A stretch of 41,607 nucleotides of DNA from positions 1 through 41,607 of IMG/VR virus record IMGVR_UViG_3300048833_000041; one strand, 5' to 3'. A program made the position numbers and the translations under genes. The notes under the pieces were generated by a model. It was not told where the DNA came from and searched no databases. It was given only the letters and a program-made list of their open reading frames with translations. Position 1 is the stretch's first letter, and the number at the start of each line of letters is the position of its first letter. This document shows, piece by piece, positions 39,641 to 41,607 of the stretch. Source of the stretch: a virus.

Positions 39641-39711
39641 TATAATAGGTGTGCCAGATCATGGGACTTTCTCTGCTTGAGTTGTAATCCTTTCAACGTG
39701 ATCTGGCTTTT
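39641..39711 (+). ncRNA. Plus-strand hairpin RNA with anti-SD loop (candidate sRNA)
   Basis: TATAAT at 39641-39646; predicted start about 39653. The RNA would be GTGCCAGATCA, a 37-nt loop, TGATCTGGC, TTTT: a 9-bp perfect stem (39653-39661 with 39699-39707) followed by U's, so promoter and terminator enclose about 58 nt. Inside the loop GTTG/CAAC closes a smaller loop TAATCCTTT. The 15-mer TTGTAATCCTTTCAA (39682-39696) is exactly complementary to the SD region of 32679-32900; 13 nt match at 39559-39571 and 11 nt at 37010-37020. No ORF. Confidence 0.6.
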
Positions 39712-39717
39712 AGGTTG

Positions 39718-39741
39718 AAAAAAAAGACACGTACTGTGTCT
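39718..39741 (-). terminator. Strong intrinsic terminator in control region
   Basis: Minus-strand RNA: AGACAC, loop AGTAC, GTGTCT, then eight T (39725-39718). It ends the structured non-coding transcript. Confidence 0.88.
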
Positions 39742-39770
39742 CTGTTCGTAGTTTGTTCTCTTGACAAGTG

Positions 39771-39779
39771 TGGTATAGT
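39771..39779 (+). promoter_or_regulatory. Possible plus-strand promoter
   Basis: TGGTATAGT (hexamer 39774-39779), extended -10. Would give a plus-strand RNA ending at the terminator at 40010-40033. The nearby TTGACA at 39761 is only 7 nt from the hexamer and cannot be its -35. Confidence 0.3.
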
Positions 39780-39956
39780 AAAGTCCCCCTCGCTCCTTCC
39801 TAGCCGTTTCCTACTATTACCTGGGTAAGGGTTCTTATGGTTTAGCCTTACATGTTTACCCAGTATAAAAGTGAGGTATCCGTATAGTTGAGTCGCTTCG
39901 GTTGCAATCTCCAGGTTCTTTTAAGTACCCCTTCACCTGCAACTGGCTCGCTATAC

Positions 39957-39984
39957 TTGACAAAGTGTTATCTTTTGCTACAAT
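39957..39984 (+). promoter_or_regulatory. Consensus plus-strand promoter for a 43-nt RNA
   Basis: TTGACA (39957-39962), 16-nt spacer, TACAAT (39979-39984, preceded by TGC). Predicted start near 39991, where the direct repeat TTCGCAAAATAAA begins. Confidence 0.65.
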
Positions 39985-39990
39985 TAAAGT

Positions 39991-40034
39991 ATTCGCAAAA
40001 TAAACGTCTAGCACCACGATACGGTGCTTTTTTC
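39991..40034 (+). ncRNA. Very short plus-strand RNA candidate
   Basis: From the predicted start to the terminator AGCACC-N7-GGTGCT plus TTTTT (40010-40033): about 43 nt. The 5' end ATTCGCAAAATAAACG is complementary to two sites in the opposite transcript. No ORF. Could be antisense RNA or a by-product of an origin or operator. Confidence 0.45.
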
Positions 40035-40066
40035 TTTGTCTAGTTATTTAAGTTTCGCAAAATAAA
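39992..40066. repeat. Two 13-bp direct repeats TTCGCAAAATAAA
   Basis: Copies at 39992-40004 and 40054-40066, 62 bp apart. Each lies just downstream of a predicted start site (one plus, one minus); the second is in the loop of the 9-bp inverted repeat 40042-40071. They look like a repressor or initiator binding pair. Confidence 0.6.
40010..40033 (+). terminator. Plus-strand intrinsic terminator
   Basis: AGCACC (40010-40015), loop ACGATAC, GGTGCT (40023-40028), followed by T's to 40033. No T-run on the other strand. Confidence 0.75.
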
Positions 40067-40078
40067 TAACTGGCTCTA

Positions 40079-40107
40079 AGTATAGTGCATAAAAAAGGCC
40101 AAGTAAA
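40079..40107 (-). promoter_or_regulatory. Promoter of the control-region transcript
   Basis: Minus strand TTTACT (40107-40102), 17 nt, TATACT (40084-40079). Overlaps the weak terminator of the lysis operon. Confidence 0.55.
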
Positions 40108-40117
40108 GTGCTAGCCT
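40091..40117 (-). terminator. Weak terminator after the lysis operon
   Basis: Minus-strand AGGC, 14-nt loop, GCCT then TTTTTT (40096-40091). The short stem begins at the stop codon of 40111-40575. Confidence 0.5.
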
Positions 40118-40575
40118 ACTATCCAGTCTCCACCTTCACCAAGATAATACTCAAACTCTGAGTCATAGTTTTTAAGTGCTAGGTCGCCTAGCTCCTCTAC
40201 TGTTTGCTGTGATATTTCAAACTTACCAAAGTCTCGCTCCCAAAACTCCATGTCCTGGTCGGTTGGTTTATTAACTGTTATCTCACAAAAGTTTCTGCGT
40301 CTCATATCATCAAGTAAAGCCTCAAACGCTCCCTCGCCCAGCTTTTCATCGATAGTGACACGCCATACTCTGAAGCCCATAGATACTTGCTCTTCACTGG
40401 TATAGACTTCATGAAAGATATGATCCACGGCTTTATAGGGATCTTCGTGCGTATAGATGTCAGTGTTCTCTGGCCGTAAGTCGTAAACACCAGACTCAGT
40501 ACGCAAACGTAGATACCAACCGATCTCGTCTTCATACCACGGCAAGTTATGTTCAGGTTGTTTCTCGTAAGACAC
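40111..40575 (-). CDS. Acidic protein at the end of the late operon
   Basis: 154 aa, strongly acidic and aromatic (NLPWYEDEIGWYLRLRTESG; DQDMEFWERDFGKFEIS). No membrane span and no known motif. Overlaps the upstream gene by 23 nt. Function unknown; last gene before the control region. Confidence 0.65.
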   Translation of the reverse strand: MSYEKQPEHNLPWYEDEIGWYLRLRTESGVYDLRPENTDIYTHEDPYKAVDHIFHEVYTSEEQVSMGFRVWRVTIDEKLGEGAFEALLDDMRRRNFCEITVNKPTDQDMEFWERDFGKFEISQQTVEELGDLALKNYDSEFEYYLGEGGDWIVG

Positions 40576-40822
40576 TTCGTATCCCCTGTATTGCTAATAG
40601 CATTTCATCACGGCTTGGTTTTTGTGGTGGCCGTTCAGTCCGATGGCGCTCGTCGTGTTCGGCCATACACTTTTCGTCTTTATTTTCTGGTAGTTCTCTA
40701 AACTCTTTTTCTATAGGCGTTGTATAGTCTCTGGCTGGCCAGTAGTAGTGATCAATATTTGTCCTGCACCCATGCTTGCTCTTGAAGTATTTACACTCAG
40801 GAGAAGCGTTAGGGCAGTCCAT
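40553..40822 (-). CDS. Zinc/HNH-like small protein
   Basis: 89 aa. Cys and His pattern: CPNASPECKYFKSKHGC, then NIDHYYWPARDYTTPIEKEFRELPENKDEKCMAEHDERHR (in part), close to an HNH fold in which DHxxWP and N...C...H...H supply metal ligands. It may be an active or degenerate HNH nuclease. SD GGAAAGG. Confidence 0.55.
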   Translation of the reverse strand: MDCPNASPECKYFKSKHGCRTNIDHYYWPARDYTTPIEKEFRELPENKDEKCMAEHDERHRTERPPQKPSRDEMLLAIQGIRSVLRETT

Positions 40823-40824
40823 AG

Positions 40825-41181
40825 CTACAACCTTTCCTCGAATCTACCTTCTACAAAAGTTGTGTAATTGCCTTGATCGTCCCAACCTGCGTCTGCTGTG
40901 TGGAATAACTGTGCAGCTTCAGGCCGTTCTATAACTGGTGGCCGTCCAAGACCACCGCCCCAACCGTCACCAGGAATGTACACCTGATCAAAGTCTTTTT
41001 GGGCTTCGACTTCTTCGACACGCTCAATAATAAACGTGGCTAGTCGCAAAAGTTTTTCGTCACTTGTTGGTACACCCTCGTTACCAATATGGCGCAAACG
41101 GTCTACGTCTGCTTCACTTAGTTCTTTGGTTGCAAACAAGTCTCTGAGTTGTTCATGATAGTGATTAACTCTGTGGCTCAT
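40825..41181 (-). CDS. Unknown protein downstream of the holin
   Basis: 118 aa, acidic and helical (HEQLRDLFATKELSEADVDRLRHIG), with a Gly-rich segment (GDGWGGGLGRPPVIERPE). Starts 2 nt after the holin stop. Not recognised. Confidence 0.65.
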   Translation of the reverse strand: MSHRVNHYHEQLRDLFATKELSEADVDRLRHIGNEGVPTSDEKLLRLATFIIERVEEVEAQKDFDQVYIPGDGWGGGLGRPPVIERPEAAQLFHTADAGWDDQGNYTTFVEGRFEERL

Positions 41182-41183
41182 GG

Positions 41184-41396
41184 CTAGTAGTTAGTTACGT
41201 TTTTACGGAAGAAGTTGAGCACGAATGAAGCAACACCTGCACCAGATACTACTAATGGCACGACTGCTGGATAGAATCGTGTTAGTAGCTCCATTGCTTC
41301 TGGCACGGCTGCAAACGCTACTAAAAACGCTGCAAATGTCTGTACTGCTGTTATGACTGCTCGATATGTTGCTGAGTCTAGTTTTGGTAGACGCAT
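41184..41396 (-). CDS. Holin
   Basis: 70 aa with two hydrophobic spans (AVITAVQTFAAFLVAFAAV; VVPLVVSGAGVASFVLNFF) joined by a short turn and ended by a positive tail (RKNVTNY). Size, two spans and position directly after the endolysin fit small class II-type holins. SD AAGGAG in the gap after the amidase stop. Forms membrane lesions that release the amidase. Confidence 0.8.
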   Translation of the reverse strand: MRLPKLDSATYRAVITAVQTFAAFLVAFAAVPEAMELLTRFYPAVVPLVVSGAGVASFVLNFFRKNVTNY

Positions 41397-41406
41397 AATG
41401 ATCTCC

Positions 41407-41607
41407 TTAGTTCTTAAAACTTTTAACCCACGCTACGATCCCATCTACTATGGACTTGAGGGACGCTACCGCCTTCTCTAAGGCTGTTAGTCGTGCGTCT
41501 TGTTCCTCGTCCTTTGTTGGTGGAGGGGTAGGTGGCGGTGGTGGTGTAACTGGTGGCGTTGGTACAGGTCGTGGTGGTACGTATACATCAAGATCTGCAG
41601 GGTTAAA
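41407..41607 (-). CDS. Amidase endolysin, C-terminal part (right edge of window)
   Basis: This is the 3' end of the endolysin that starts at 898. Bases 41481-41607 duplicate the left end; the new sequence is 41407-41480. It encodes the end of the Pro-rich linker and a tail of about 30 residues (EEQDARLTALEKAV and so on) that looks like a short amphipathic helix or coiled coil. The stop codon TAA is at 41409-41407, and the holin start lies 10 nt downstream, with the SD AAGGAG in the gap. Endolysin and holin are therefore co-transcribed and probably translationally linked. Confidence 0.88.
   Translation of the reverse strand, partial: FNPADLDVYVPPRPVPTPPVTPPPPPTPPPTKDEEQDARLTALEKAVASLKSIVDGIVAWVKSFKN
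41481..41607. repeat. Right copy of 127-bp terminal overlap
   Basis: Exact copy of bases 1-127; see the left copy. Joining base 41480 to base 1 keeps the endolysin frame open (codon 300 spans the joint). Confidence 0.95.

Larger units (their letters stand above)
39718..40072 (-). ncRNA. Structured non-coding RNA candidate (about 350 nt)
   Basis: Bounded by a promoter (TATACT 40084-40079) and the terminator at 39718-39741 and free of plausible ORFs with an SD. Paired segments: 9-bp stem AGTTATTTA/TAAATAACT (40071-40042); GCACC/GGTGC; a long nested element 39956-39882 with GTATAG-GAG closing on CTC-CTATAC and GTTGCA-GGT closing on ACC-TGCAAC; and CTGGGTAA/TTACCCAG (39863-39821). Most of these stems would also form on the opposite strand, so direction is not certain. 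Confidence 0.5.

Noticed and set aside
39761-39779. TTGACA followed by TATAGT as a sigma-70 promoter
   Set aside because: Spacing is only 7 nt. TATAGT could still act as an extended -10 alone, so it is kept at low confidence without the -35.
39786-39960. tRNA or tmRNA in the control region
   Set aside because: I looked for T-arm and anticodon-arm patterns around the GGTT-containing segments and found no cloverleaf or CCA-type end.
1-41607. Terminal repeat as a physical packaged end (direct terminal repeats)
   Set aside because: The 127-bp length is a typical assembly overlap, and the repeat lies within a continuous gene, so a circular assembly explains it better.
1-41607. CRISPR array, integrase, lysogeny repressor or insertion sequence
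   Set aside because: No regularly spaced repeats, no tyrosine/serine recombinase or HTH repressor with operators, and no transposase recognised.
1-41607. Alternative genetic code (UGA or UAG recoding)
   Set aside because: TAA, TAG and TGA all end intact genes with coupled downstream starts, so the standard bacterial code fits.

Overview
The window is a complete or near-complete phage genome assembled with a 127-bp overlap: bases 1-127 recur exactly at 41481-41607, so the unit is a circle (or circularly permuted molecule) of 41,480 bp. Every protein gene I can support lies on the minus strand, so transcription runs from high to low coordinates and one gene, the endolysin, crosses the window edge. 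The head and packaging genes are typical of tailed phages: GpA-type large terminase, small terminase, portal, scaffold and HK97-type capsid. There is no tape-measure protein and there is one giant virion protein, so a short-tailed (podovirus-like) particle is likely. The host cannot be read from the sequence. Gram-positive-type lysis enzymes and the general gene style would fit an actinobacterial or Patescibacteria (for example Saccharibacteria) host, but that is only a guess. I see no integrase, repressor, tRNA, CRISPR array, DNA polymerase, primase or helicase, so this looks like a lytic phage that borrows the host replisome.

Layout in the direction of transcription. (1) Control region 40110-39557, with almost no coding capacity. 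It holds convergent and divergent promoters, two strong terminators, a roughly 350-nt structured non-coding RNA candidate on the minus strand, two very short RNA candidates on the plus strand, and a pair of 13-bp direct repeats. (2) Early operon 39556-31927. It is a dense chain of small, translationally coupled genes (ATGA and TAATG overlaps): a 22-aa leader peptide, a Rad52-type annealase, a RecB/Cas4-like nuclease, an HNH nuclease, a DUF1064 nuclease, membrane peptides and a membrane-anchored lysozyme-like protein. It ends at an intrinsic terminator (31816-31842). (3) Middle block 31798-28243: a leaderless-type promoter, an HNH gene, groES, groEL and small zinc-finger or membrane proteins. 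(4) Packaging and head block 28182-19491: terS, HNH, terL, zinc ribbon, portal, scaffold, capsid and decoration-type proteins. (5) Accessory virion and tail block 19441-1242: coiled-coil and fibre proteins, adaptor, a 629-aa tail protein, a LysM protein and a 2447-aa putatively ejected protein carrying an HELSH zinc-protease motif. (6) Lysis block 1193 through the circle junction to 40111: membrane protein, amidase, holin and three small genes.

The most unusual content is regulatory. Six late transcription units start with the same promoter-leader cassette: an extended -10 box followed 9-12 nt later by GCTCATACGGCT in the 5' leader. The HNH-groES-groEL unit starts with two interleaved perfect inverted repeats (9 bp and 11 bp) that read as an antiterminator/terminator pair inside the first 25 codons. 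A small plus-strand hairpin RNA in the control region carries a loop exactly complementary to the ribosome-binding sites of up to three phage genes, which suggests a phage-encoded trans-acting antisense RNA.
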